A stretch of 64,000 nucleotides of DNA from Lelliottia sp. WAP21 (GTDB taxonomy: Bacteria > Pseudomonadota > Gammaproteobacteria > Enterobacterales > Enterobacteriaceae): NCBI RefSeq assembly GCF_020532665.2, contig NZ_JAIWPG020000017.1, positions 26,071-90,070 on the forward strand, written 5' to 3'. Position numbers and translations under genes: made by a program. The notes beneath the pieces were generated by a model. It ran no database searches, was not told the origin of the DNA, and was given only the letters and a program-made list of their open reading frames with translations. Numbering within the stretch: position 1 is the first letter of the stretch; every line of letters starts with the position of its first letter. Positions 49,618 to 58,172 of this stretch are shown in pieces.

Positions 49618-51234
49618 ATGAAGCATCCTGTTTCGCTGCTCTGTTCTGCACTCTGGCTGTGTGGACTCTCTTCATTCACTTATGCTGCTGACGTCCCAGC
49701 GGGAACCGCGCTGGCAGAAAAACAGGAACTGGTCCGTCATATCAAAGATGAACCCGCGTCACTGGATCCGGCGAAGGCGGTGGGTTTACCCGAAATCCAG
49801 GTGATTCGCGACCTCTTCGAAGGGCTGGTGAATCAGAACGAAAGGGGTGATTTAGTACCGGGGGTCGCCACCCAGTGGCAGAGCAGCGATAATCGCAGCT
49901 GGACCTTCACGCTGCGTAACAACGCGAAGTGGTCCGACGGCACCCCCGTGACGGCGCAAGATTTTGTCTATAGCTGGCAGCGACTGGTCGATCCTAAAAC
50001 CACGTCGCCTTTCGCCTGGTTTGCCACGCTGGCGGGGATCACCAATGCGCAAAACATCATTGACGGCAAGGCCGCACCGGACTCGCTGGGCGTAACTGCA
50101 GTAGATGCCCGTACCCTGCGGGTCCAGCTGGATAAGCCTCTGCCGTGGTTTGCCAATCTGACCGCCAGTTTTGCTTTTTATCCTGTGCAGAAAGCCAATG
50201 TTGAAAGCGGTAAAGCGTGGACACGCCCGGGCGCGCTGATTGGGAACGGGGCGTACATCCTGAAAGATCGCGTAGTGAATGAAAAACTGGTGGTGGAGCC
50301 CAATACGCATTACTGGGATAACGCCAAAACTGTGCTGAAAAAAGTCACTTTCATCCCTATCAATCAGGAATCTTCAGCCACAAAACGCTACCTGGCAAAT
50401 GATATTGATATCACCGAATCGTTCCCGAAAAACCTTTATCAAAAGCTCCTCAAGGAGATCCCAGGGCAGGTTTATACACCTTTGCAACTCGGTACTTATT
50501 ACTATGCCTTTAATACCCAAAAAGGGCCGACCGCAGACTCCCGTGTGCGACTGGCACTGAGCATGACTATCGACCGTCGTCTGATGGCTGAAAAAGTGCT
50601 GGGTACCGGCGAGAAACCTGCATGGCACTTTACGCCGGATGTGACGGCAGGCTTTACGCCAGAGAAATCGCCTTTTGAAGAGATGTCTCAGGCGGAACTG
50701 AACGCACAGGCGAAAACCTTGTTGCAGGCCGCAGGATATGGACCACAGAAGCCACTCAAACTCACGTTGCTGTATAACACGTCAGAAAATCACCAGAAAA
50801 TTGCGATCGCCGTTGCGTCGATGTGGAAGAAAAATCTGGGCGTGGACGTTAAATTACAAAATCAGGAGTGGAAGACCTATATCGACAGCCGTAACACCGG
50901 CAACTTTGACGTTATTCGCGCTTCATGGGTAGGGGATTACAATGAACCTTCAACCTTCCTCTCGCTGTTGACCTCAACGCACAGCGGCAATATTTCCCGC
51001 TTTAACGATCCGGCTTACGATAAGATCATTAGCCAGGCGGCAATGGAAAACACCGATAAAGCCCGGAATGCCGATTACAATGCTGCCGAGAAAGTGCTGG
51101 CTGAAAAAGCACCCATTGCGCCGATTTACCAGTACACCAATGGTCGCCTGATTAAACCCTGGGTAAAAGGTTATCCGATCAACAACGCAGAAGATGTGGC
51201 TTACAGCCGGACGATGTACATCATTAAGCACTGA
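49618..51234 (+). CDS. mppA: murein tripeptide-binding protein MppA
   Basis: Periplasmic family-5 binding protein (538 residues; E. coli 537) that delivers murein tripeptide to the Opp permease. Signal peptide LLCSALWLCGLSSFTYAA, then DVPAGTALAEKQELVRHIKDE in part. Closely related to OppA. The start at ATG 49618 has AAGGGGA upstream; the frame is open a further 37 codons but these are not part of the family. Together with ycjG and mpaA this forms a murein-peptide recycling neighbourhood. Confidence 0.95.
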   Translation: MKHPVSLLCSALWLCGLSSFTYAADVPAGTALAEKQELVRHIKDEPASLDPAKAVGLPEIQVIRDLFEGLVNQNERGDLVPGVATQWQSSDNRSWTFTLRNNAKWSDGTPVTAQDFVYSWQRLVDPKTTSPFAWFATLAGITNAQNIIDGKAAPDSLGVTAVDARTLRVQLDKPLPWFANLTASFAFYPVQKANVESGKAWTRPGALIGNGAYILKDRVVNEKLVVEPNTHYWDNAKTVLKKVTFIPINQESSATKRYLANDIDITESFPKNLYQKLLKEIPGQVYTPLQLGTYYYAFNTQKGPTADSRVRLALSMTIDRRLMAEKVLGTGEKPAWHFTPDVTAGFTPEKSPFEEMSQAELNAQAKTLLQAAGYGPQKPLKLTLLYNTSENHQKIAIAVASMWKKNLGVDVKLQNQEWKTYIDSRNTGNFDVIRASWVGDYNEPSTFLSLLTSTHSGNISRFNDPAYDKIISQAAMENTDKARNADYNAAEKVLAEKAPIAPIYQYTNGRLIKPWVKGYPINNAEDVAYSRTMYIIKH

Positions 51235-51350
51235 TGGGGAAGGCTTAATGATGACGCGTGAGCCCGTTGAAATCTCAAACGAGTAGGCCGAAAGCGTAGC
51301 CTGCGCCAGCAATACACGGTATGACGTTTACGGTGTCAGGATGAGCCGTT

Positions 51351-51374
51351 AAAAAAGCCCGTCAGAGCACGGGC
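51351..51374 (-). terminator. minus-strand terminator downstream of the 46-aa gene
   Basis: GCCCGT (51357-51362) and ACGGGC (51369-51374) form a stem; on the minus strand it is followed by six T residues (51356-51351). It therefore ends a leftward transcript, probably that of the small gene at 51501-51641. Confidence 0.75.
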
Positions 51375-51398
51375 AAAATCATTCAAGAATGTATTGAT

Positions 51399-51426
51399 TC
51401 GTTATCCTCTTTGCAGAGGATAACGA
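51399..51426. repeat. perfect 12-bp inverted repeat with TTGC loop
   Basis: TCGTTATCCTCT and AGAGGATAACGA flank a four-base loop. It lies between the small minus-strand gene and its terminator, so it would be a stable hairpin in the 3' untranslated part of that transcript. Otherwise the 266-base stretch 51235-51500 holds no gene that I can see. Confidence 0.6.
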
Positions 51427-51500
51427 TAAGATTTTACGTAAGGGAAAACGTCGTGAACAGCTGACAAATCCTGTAGGTGAGAAAGAGAACTGAATGTGCG

Positions 51501-51641
51501 TCAGGGGGCGCTGATAGAAGGATAAAGGCTGTTTTCAAGATAATTGACCAACACCCAGATCTCGCCGCTGAATATAAACCACAGACCAAAAATAATAACG
51601 CACAAAATAATTAAGATGAGTATTGTTTCCGTTTTTCCCAT
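51501..51641 (-). CDS. 46-residue single-pass membrane protein, unknown function
   Basis: MGKTETILILIILCVIIFGL continues WFIFSGEIWVLVNYLENSLY and ends PSISAP. One strongly hydrophobic helix (about residues 6-24) and an amphipathic tail with aromatic residues are visible. It was found by reading the strand directly; it is too short for usual gene callers. No clear ribosome-binding site is seen. Support: hydrophobic pattern, and a minus-strand terminator and hairpin downstream. It may correspond to one of the small membrane proteins annotated in this part of the E. coli map, but I cannot name it with confidence. Confidence 0.55.
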   Translation of the reverse strand: MGKTETILILIILCVIIFGLWFIFSGEIWVLVNYLENSLYPSISAP

Positions 51642-51715
51642 AGCAGAATGCTACCCACCCATTATTTGAATTTCAGGCGGGCATTGTAACCCAGGCGTTA
51701 ATCATTGCGCCAGTT

Positions 51716-52948
51716 TCATGCCGCGAGGACCTTATTTCGCCCATCACCCTTGGCACGGTAAAGCGCATCGTCGACCCGTTTGAAGAGATCGTCAATATTT
51801 TCATCGGGGTTATGCCGCGCGACGCCGATACTGACCGTAAAGCGCGGCAGGCCCGGGATGGTGATTCTGGCCACGGCGGCACGGATGTTTTCTGCGACTT
51901 GCATCGCGGTGTCGAGCGTGGTGCGCGGCAGTAAAATCACAAACTCTTCCCCTCCCCAGCGAAATACGAAATCCTCTTTTCGACAGCAGAGTTCAAGCGT
52001 ACGCGACAGAGAAATAAGCACTTCATCTCCCTTGAGGTGACCAAATACATCATTGATATTTTTGAAATGGTCGGTGTCGACAAGCAACAGACTGAACTGC
52101 TGCTGGGCAGGAAGCTGAGCCGGATTTGTCTGCTCGGTGATTAGGTAAAACTGACGGCGATTTAACAGTCCGGTCATGGAGTCGCGCAATGCAGCATGCT
52201 CCAGTTCCGTCTCCAGTCTTTTCTGTTCAGTAATATCGTGAATGATGCAAAGCATCAGTTTTTCGCCATAGATCTCGATAGGGCCGGCATACGTCTGTAC
52301 GTGACGCGTAGAGCCATCAGCAAGCCGATGGACGAAATTTAAAGGCTTGTGACCGCCAGGCAGACGGGCGATTTCGGTCATCATGGGCAGAATATTGCGA
52401 CCCAGCGTATTAATTTCCCAGGTATGTTTACTGCACATATCTTCGGCGGTGTAGCCATAAAAATTGAGCGCAGCGAGATTAGCATCGACGATTTGCCCAT
52501 CCCGGCCCGGGTCAATCAGCAGCATAGGGGCAGAATTGGTCAGGAAAAACCGCGCAAAAAATCCTTGTTTCTTACGCTGATACGTCGCTGAACGACTCGC
52601 TTTAAGGCCCGCGGGCGCCTGGCTGGCGATCCCTTCAAAGACAATTATCTCCCCGTAACCCTCATAATGGGTGAGTGCGAGACGGCAGCAGAGCGCGGAC
52701 TCCCGCTCGTGACGAGTCACCGTCCAGATTTCGACGATTTCAATCTTCGATTTTAGATCCGGTACATACTTGGCAAGCAGCGTTTGTGCGCTGGCCGAAT
52801 AAGGGCCATTGCGCAAATCGTAAAGTGTTTTCGCTTGCATGATCTCTCTCGCTGCCGTGTTGGCGAAAAGAACATGCTCAGATGCTGGGGAAACCAGCCA
52901 TACAGGTGTCGTGATGAAATTCAGCGCGTCGAAGCTCTCTTGCGGCAT
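51716..52948 (-). CDS. dgcM: diguanylate cyclase DgcM (YdaM)
   Basis: A 410-residue cytoplasmic protein, the same length as E. coli DgcM: an N-terminal PAS-like region (1-110), PAS with QGFFARFFLTNSAPMLLID and LNFYGY (about 130-240), then GGDEF with an intact GGEEF A-site at 332-336. In E. coli DgcM makes c-di-GMP locally and activates MlrA to switch on csgD; it is inhibited by PdeR until c-di-GMP rises. No RxxD inhibitory site is obvious. It lies 89 bases downstream of the MHYT protein gene on the same strand and may be cotranscribed with it. Confidence 0.92.
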   Translation of the reverse strand: MPQESFDALNFITTPVWLVSPASEHVLFANTAAREIMQAKTLYDLRNGPYSASAQTLLAKYVPDLKSKIEIVEIWTVTRHERESALCCRLALTHYEGYGEIIVFEGIASQAPAGLKASRSATYQRKKQGFFARFFLTNSAPMLLIDPGRDGQIVDANLAALNFYGYTAEDMCSKHTWEINTLGRNILPMMTEIARLPGGHKPLNFVHRLADGSTRHVQTYAGPIEIYGEKLMLCIIHDITEQKRLETELEHAALRDSMTGLLNRRQFYLITEQTNPAQLPAQQQFSLLLVDTDHFKNINDVFGHLKGDEVLISLSRTLELCCRKEDFVFRWGGEEFVILLPRTTLDTAMQVAENIRAAVARITIPGLPRFTVSIGVARHNPDENIDDLFKRVDDALYRAKGDGRNKVLAA

Positions 52949-53037
52949 AGATCTTTCTCAATCATTGGCACCGTTGCATTGGACATAGCGTAATGAATAC
53001 GTATGGGCCTTTAATGAACATACGCCAGTTAATCTCA

Positions 53038-55167
53038 TCAGGCATGATTTTTTTGTGAATTAATCGCGTAATCCACATGATTTTTACCAATAGGTATAAT
53101 TTGTTTCCCCGTCCGGTCTTGTAATACCAGCCAGGGAACTTGTTGGGCAGGCAGCGGGCGAGAGAAGAGATAGCCCTGCAAATAATCACACCCTAACTCT
53201 GCAAGCAATTGCCGCTGCGCTTCTGTTTCAATACCTTCTGCCACGACGTTCATTTCCATCGTCCTGGCAACATGAATAATGGTTTCCACGATCTTCCGGT
53301 TTTTCTCATTGATCAGGATGCCATCGATAAAACTTTTGTCGATTTTAAGTTCCCGCGCAGGCAATACATTTAACATCAATAAATTAGAGTAACCGGTACC
53401 GAAATCGTCAATGGATACGGTAAAGCCGGCTTCATTAAACAGGTTTAATAACTCAATGCTACGCTCAAGATTCTTAAGGGCGGTGCTTTCCGTCACCTCC
53501 AGAATCAGGCGGCCTGGGTCGAGATTGTATTTTTTCATGGTGCCGGAAATGACGTCGAAGATATCCTGCTGTTCAAACTGAATCGGCGATAAATTAAACG
53601 ACAAGGTCCATTGACCAAAACCTTGCTCTGTCCAGAAGCGCAGTTGCCGACACGCCTGATCGATTGCCCAAATGCCCACCGGGATAATTAATCCGGTTTT
53701 CTCCATCGACGGCAGAAACACGCCGGGAAGTAATACGCCTTGTTCTGGATGGTGCCAGCGTATTAAGGCCTCAAAACCGTGTATCTCATGCTCTGAAGCC
53801 AGATAGGTAGGCTGATACCAGAGTTCAAACTGCTCACGCTCCAGCGCCTTACTCAGGTCCTGTAAAAAGTGCGGCTCGGCCGAAACCGTCTTAGACATTT
53901 CCGGCCGATAAATCGCCCAGCCGTTGCGACCTTCGTGTTTAATATGATGCATCGCGGCGTCGGCGTTGAATTTGAGTTCATGAAGCGTTTCGCCATGTTG
54001 AGGATACAAACTTACGCCCACGCTCAGAGTTACATTGAGCGTATGGCCACAAAGGGAGAACGGGCGTCGAATATCATCCAGAAGGGTCTTCGCAAGCGAA
54101 GCAATTTTTTCGTCATCACTCTCCGGGAGCAGCAATATATATTCATCACTGCCCAACCTTGCCAGCGTCATTCCCGGTGAGAGTCGGGAGGTAATACGTT
54201 GTGCGACGCTGATCAACAGTTCATCCCCAACATAGTGGCCCCAGGTATCATTCACCAGTTTGAAGTGATCGATATCGAGAAACAGCACGGCAAATTGCTT
54301 TTTATTTAAGAGGGCACTGTGAAGGCAGTCCTGTAAATTCACATCCATTTGATGACGATTCGCCAGTCCGGTAAGGGCGTCAAAACGCACCTGAAGCTCA
54401 AGCTGCTTGTTCAACTGTCGCAGATTCTCCGTCAGGCGGTTCGTTCGGCGGTGAGAATCCACCATCGATATAATCAGCATGATGCCTAACAGCACCAGGG
54501 TTGTGGTAGACACCCACACCGACAACCCAAATTCACTCACGCCCCCCGGCATGCTGTGCTCATGGACAGGGAAATGGGCCGCATACATACCCGTATAATG
54601 CATGGCGCAAATGGCCACGCTCATCAGAATCGCGGCTGCAATTCGGTTAATCACTACACCTTTATGCTTATGCCGGAGATAGAAAGCCAGCCACAACGCA
54701 GCGCCAGAGGCCACAATAGCAATGAGGACCGACAGCGATACCAGGGTCTTATTCCAGCGAATGCTGCCGTCCAGCATCATTGCAGCCATCCCAAGATAAT
54801 GCATGGCGACAACGCCCGAACTGAGGATTAAGGTGGCAATAAAGAGGCGAGAAAGAGAGAGAGAACGACGTCGTACCGCGATATTCAGCGCGGTTGTGGC
54901 CGCAAGAATGGCAATGCCAAGGGACGCAAGCGTGAGCCAGACTTCATAGTGCATGCTTACAGGCATGTGCATCGATAACATGCCGATAAAATGCATTGCC
55001 CAGATCCCAATACCTAAGGTCATTCCACCTGCAATGCGCCAGAACATAGCCGCCAGGCGACTGGCGTCGGAAATCTTACCGGCGCTGTCTAACGCCACAA
55101 ATGAGGCAATGAAGGCCACCAGGAATGAGATGATAATAAGTACAGGGTCCCACGTAACATCCAGCAT
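53038..55167 (-). CDS. MHYT-GGDEF-EAL membrane sensor, probable c-di-GMP phosphodiesterase
   Basis: A 709-residue protein. The N-terminal 235 residues form about seven transmembrane helices with three MHYT-type motifs: MHFIGM (58), MHYLGM (122) and MHYTGM (189), thought to bind a metal (copper) for gas or redox sensing. The GGDEF domain has a degenerate A-site, GSDEY (339-343), so cyclase activity is doubtful. The EAL domain is intact: EAL at 466-468, [23 protein letters not shown] and AEGIE. Predicted net role: hydrolysis of c-di-GMP in response to an envelope signal. E. coli K-12 has no close equivalent between dgcM and zntB. Confidence 0.88.
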   Translation of the reverse strand: MLDVTWDPVLIIISFLVAFIASFVALDSAGKISDASRLAAMFWRIAGGMTLGIGIWAMHFIGMLSMHMPVSMHYEVWLTLASLGIAILAATTALNIAVRRRSLSLSRLFIATLILSSGVVAMHYLGMAAMMLDGSIRWNKTLVSLSVLIAIVASGAALWLAFYLRHKHKGVVINRIAAAILMSVAICAMHYTGMYAAHFPVHEHSMPGGVSEFGLSVWVSTTTLVLLGIMLIISMVDSHRRTNRLTENLRQLNKQLELQVRFDALTGLANRHQMDVNLQDCLHSALLNKKQFAVLFLDIDHFKLVNDTWGHYVGDELLISVAQRITSRLSPGMTLARLGSDEYILLLPESDDEKIASLAKTLLDDIRRPFSLCGHTLNVTLSVGVSLYPQHGETLHELKFNADAAMHHIKHEGRNGWAIYRPEMSKTVSAEPHFLQDLSKALEREQFELWYQPTYLASEHEIHGFEALIRWHHPEQGVLLPGVFLPSMEKTGLIIPVGIWAIDQACRQLRFWTEQGFGQWTLSFNLSPIQFEQQDIFDVISGTMKKYNLDPGRLILEVTESTALKNLERSIELLNLFNEAGFTVSIDDFGTGYSNLLMLNVLPARELKIDKSFIDGILINEKNRKIVETIIHVARTMEMNVVAEGIETEAQRQLLAELGCDYLQGYLFSRPLPAQQVPWLVLQDRTGKQIIPIGKNHVDYAINSQKNHA

Positions 55168-55412
55168 TATGCAATCCCACGCTAAAAGGTTGTAGAGGTT
55201 GTCTGCCGAACCCGACTGACCGCCAGGGAGTCATGATTCATTTAAATTTAAACAAGGCGACTTGCAAACAACGGGGTAATGCTAAGGGTAAATATTTTAA
55301 TTCTGGATATATTATATAGGCCATCACTTAAGCATTGCTACATATTATAATGAACTATACCTCGTGGCGCTTAATTTTTTACCTGTCGGCAGAATGAATG
55401 TGGTGGGGTTTT

Positions 55413-55610
55413 ATGTTTATCAATTTTAATGAGAAAGGTCCGTGGGCACACTTTATTCTGTTTTTTATTCTCTTGTCCGCATTGTTGTACTTACTTAAGT
55501 TAAATTGCGCGCATCTGGTTGTGAAGAGGAGGAGCGGGATAAAATGTGGTGGAAAAAGGTATTTTGAATGCTATAAACATAACACCTCTGGTAATACGTG
55601 GTCGGGATGA
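55413..55610 (+). CDS. possible 65-residue membrane protein upstream of the chemoreceptor
   Basis: An open frame starting MFINFNEKGPWAHF, then a hydrophobic helix FILFFILLSALLYLLKL and a basic, Cys-containing tail. It ends four bases before the chemoreceptor ATG (TGA ATT ATG), an arrangement that would couple translation. An ATG 15 bases upstream is also in frame. Against it: the low-complexity tail and weak ribosome-binding site. The rest of the 446-base gap 55168-55613 is AT-rich and otherwise shows nothing but probable promoters for the two divergent genes. Confidence 0.35.
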   Translation: MFINFNEKGPWAHFILFFILLSALLYLLKLNCAHLVVKRRSGIKCGGKRYFECYKHNTSGNTWSG

Positions 55611-55613
55611 ATT

Positions 55614-56741
55614 ATGCTCAGAAATGTTAGCGTAAGAACCTTTATTGTTTATTTTATACTTTTCGTTCTGTTAATTATTGATGGGTTGATACTGGCATTA
55701 TCGAAAAGTACCTCACTTTTTATTGCGGTGAATATCGTAAATGTCGTCGCCATTCTTCTGCTCTGGGGCTACATGACAAAATATCTTGTGACGCCGATCA
55801 ATACTGTGAAAAAAAGTATTGAAGAAGTGACGTCAGGTAATTTAGCCGTGTCTATCCCGGAATTTGGCAATAATTGCGCGGGAAGGCTTATTCCCGGAAT
55901 CAATAACTTATCAAGCAATATTGCCACGCTGGTACGTGAAATCAGGGCTTCGTCCCACACGGCGATGACACTTTCCGAACAGCTTTCTTCACGCAGCGCA
56001 CAGTTATCGGTCAAAACAGAGCAACAATCCGCTTCATTAATCCAGACGGCAGCCAGCATGGAGCAAATGGCCGCCAGCACGCGAAACAATGCCGATAATA
56101 CCCGACTGGCGAGCGAGCGGGCGAGTCAGGCGACCGTTCAGGCGAGTAAGGGGGGCGAGCTGATGGGCCAAGTTGCGCACAATATGCAGTCTATTACCGA
56201 GTGCGCACAACAGATGACAGAGATTATCAGCCTGATCGATGGTATTGCGTTCCAGACGAATATCCTGGCCCTTAACGCCGCTGTTGAGGCGGCAAGAGCG
56301 GGGGATCATGGTAAGGGATTCTCCGTTGTGGCGGGTGAAGTGCGTAATCTGGCACACCGCAGCGCCGAGGCGGCGAAAAGCATAAAGTCGTTAATCGACG
56401 TAACGAGCAATAACGTGACGCAGGGCGTGACGGTCGTCGCCGAAGCAGAACAAAACATGCATGAGATCGTGAAGGGTTCCGGGCAGGTTAGTAAATTGAT
56501 GGACGAAATATCGGCCACCACGGCGGAGCAGGAAAAGGGCATCTCGCAAATCACCCAGGCTTTATCGGAGCTGGAACGCGTCACGCAGAGCAATGTCGCA
56601 ATGGTTGACGAACTCTCCGGTTCGTCCGACGTCCTTAAAAATCAGGTAATTGAATTACAAACGCGCACCCGCAACTTCAGGCTGGAAGGGGGCGATCCCG
56701 CCGATCTGCACGATTCCTTCCCCCGCACTTCACTGGCATAA
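55614..56741 (+). CDS. methyl-accepting chemotaxis protein lacking a periplasmic sensor domain
   Basis: A 375-residue chemoreceptor. Two hydrophobic helices (about 11-31 and 35-55) are joined by only a few residues, so there is no periplasmic ligand domain; HAMP follows (about 56-108), then a full signalling coiled-coil with the tip motif GIAFQTNILALNAAVEAARA and the CheW/CheA-binding region after it. Methylation-type Gln/Glu pairs are visible near EQQSASLIQTAASMEQMA. The C terminus (HDSFPRTSLA) has no NWETF-like CheR-binding pentapeptide. It may sense membrane state or work with another sensor. GGGATGA precedes the ATG. Confidence 0.9.
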   Translation: MLRNVSVRTFIVYFILFVLLIIDGLILALSKSTSLFIAVNIVNVVAILLLWGYMTKYLVTPINTVKKSIEEVTSGNLAVSIPEFGNNCAGRLIPGINNLSSNIATLVREIRASSHTAMTLSEQLSSRSAQLSVKTEQQSASLIQTAASMEQMAASTRNNADNTRLASERASQATVQASKGGELMGQVAHNMQSITECAQQMTEIISLIDGIAFQTNILALNAAVEAARAGDHGKGFSVVAGEVRNLAHRSAEAAKSIKSLIDVTSNNVTQGVTVVAEAEQNMHEIVKGSGQVSKLMDEISATTAEQEKGISQITQALSELERVTQSNVAMVDELSGSSDVLKNQVIELQTRTRNFRLEGGDPADLHDSFPRTSLA

Positions 56742-56750
56742 GTCGTTTTT

Positions 56751-56786
56751 AAAAGGGTAAAGTCTGAATAACCGGGCTTTACCTTT
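56751..56786 (+). terminator. probable terminator of the chemoreceptor gene
   Basis: GGTAAAG (56756-56762) pairs with CTTTACC (56777-56783), with flanking A and T residues, ten bases after the stop codon. Confidence 0.45.
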
Positions 56787-56912
56787 CATTCGCTGCGATA
56801 CATTTCAAAACACTATTCGTGAGTAAATTCAGCGTCCTGCTAAAGAGAGATATTGATTAACCCACCACGATGGCTAGACTGACAACGGTGAAGGCGAAAT
56901 GGTGGAGGCGCT

Positions 56913-57896
56913 GTGGAAGGTATTAAAGGATCCGACGTTAACGTTCCGGATGCGGTATTCGCGTGGTTACTGGACGGTAAGGGCGGCGCCCGGCAACTGG
57001 AAGACAGCGATGTGATCGATGCGGAGCATCCCTGCTGGTTGCATTTGAATTATACCCAACCGGACAGCGCGCAATGGCTGGCATCGACGCCGTTGCTGCC
57101 CAATAACGTACGCGATGCCCTCGCGGGCGAAAGTTTGCGTCCACGCGTCAGTCGCTTAGGCGATGGCACGCTAATTACGTTGCGCTGTATTAACGGCAGT
57201 ACGGATGAGCGCCCCGACCAGCTGGTGGCGATGCGTCTGTATATGGACGAACGCCTCATTGTTTCAACGCGGCAGCGCAAAGTGCTGGCGCTGGACGACA
57301 TTGTGAATGATTTAAAAGAGGGCACCGGACCGACCGACTGCGGTGCCTGGCTGGTGGATATCTGCGATGCGTTGACCGATCATGCCAGCGAATTTATTGA
57401 AGAATTGCACGATAAAATTATCGACCTGGAAGATAACCTGCTCGATCAGCATGTCCCTCCACGTGGATTCCTGGCGTTGTTGCGTAAGCAGCTCATTGTG
57501 ATGCGGCGATATATGACACCGCAGCGAGACGTCTATGCAAGGCTGGCGAGTGAGCGCCTGAGCTGGATGAACGACGATCAGCGTCGCCTGATGCAGGATA
57601 TTGCCGATCGCCTGGGCCGCGGTCTGGATGAAATTGACTCCTGCATCGCGCGCACGGCAGTCATGGCCGACGAAATTGCACAAGTCATGCAGGAGTCGCT
57701 CTCCCGGCGAACCTACACGATGTCGCTGATGGCGATGGTCTTTTTGCCGAGTACGTTTTTAACCGGGCTATTCGGGGTCAATCTTGGCGGAATTCCTGGC
57801 GGAGCGTACCGGTTTGGCTTTTCCATGTTCTGCATCATGTTAGTGCTTTTGATTGGCGGTGTTGCGTGGTGGTTGCATCGCAGTAAATGGTTGTAA
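56913..57896 (+). CDS. zntB: zinc transporter ZntB
   Basis: CorA-family zinc transporter of 327 residues, the E. coli length; reported to act by Zn2+/H+ cotransport. A large cytoplasmic N-terminal domain leads through a long helix to two C-terminal transmembrane helices. The signature GVN is in [11 protein letters not shown] at the end of TM1. It starts with GTG, preceded by GGAGG. Standard neighbour of fnrS and dbpA. Confidence 0.96.
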   Translation: MEGIKGSDVNVPDAVFAWLLDGKGGARQLEDSDVIDAEHPCWLHLNYTQPDSAQWLASTPLLPNNVRDALAGESLRPRVSRLGDGTLITLRCINGSTDERPDQLVAMRLYMDERLIVSTRQRKVLALDDIVNDLKEGTGPTDCGAWLVDICDALTDHASEFIEELHDKIIDLEDNLLDQHVPPRGFLALLRKQLIVMRRYMTPQRDVYARLASERLSWMNDDQRRLMQDIADRLGRGLDEIDSCIARTAVMADEIAQVMQESLSRRTYTMSLMAMVFLPSTFLTGLFGVNLGGIPGGAYRFGFSMFCIMLVLLIGGVAWWLHRSKWL

Positions 57897-57942
57897 AAAT
57901 AGACTTTATCGGCCTCGAACGCGCGTCAAAACGCGATTTTGT

Positions 57943-57956
57943 TTGAGCGAGGTCAA
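57943..57956 (+). promoter_or_regulatory. FNR box of fnrS
   Basis: TTGAGCGAGGTCAA fits TTGAT-N4-ATCAA with two mismatches. Its centre is 42.5 bases before the proposed FnrS start at 57992, the activating position for FNR, and TATAGT at 57982-57987 is a good -10 box. Confidence 0.85.
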
Positions 57957-57991
57957 TAAATAACAACCCCGTAAGGTGCACTATAGTTCCC

Positions 57992-58115
57992 GCAGGTGAA
58001 TGCAACGTCAAGCGATGGGCGTTGCGCTCCATATTGTCTTACTTCCTTTTTTTGAATTACTGCATAGCACAATTTAATTCGTACGACGCCGACTAAATTA
58101 GTCGGCTTTTTTTTT
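57992..58115 (+). ncRNA. fnrS: FnrS, FNR-dependent anaerobic small RNA
   Basis: Hfq-dependent sRNA made under anaerobiosis that represses mRNAs of aerobic enzymes such as sodB, maeA and gpmA. From GCAGGTGAATGCAACG onward the sequence is nearly identical to E. coli FnrS: an internal hairpin GCAACG...CGTTGC, the single-stranded TCTTACTTCC segment, and a terminal hairpin GCCGACTAAATTAGTCGGC followed by a long T run. Between zntB and dbpA, as in E. coli. About 122 nt expected; the exact 3' end in the T tract is not defined. Confidence 0.93.
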
Positions 58116-58172
58116 GCCTGCGGCATCTCAGCGACTACCCTAAAAGAGTCATCCGTCAACCCGGAGGGGAAT

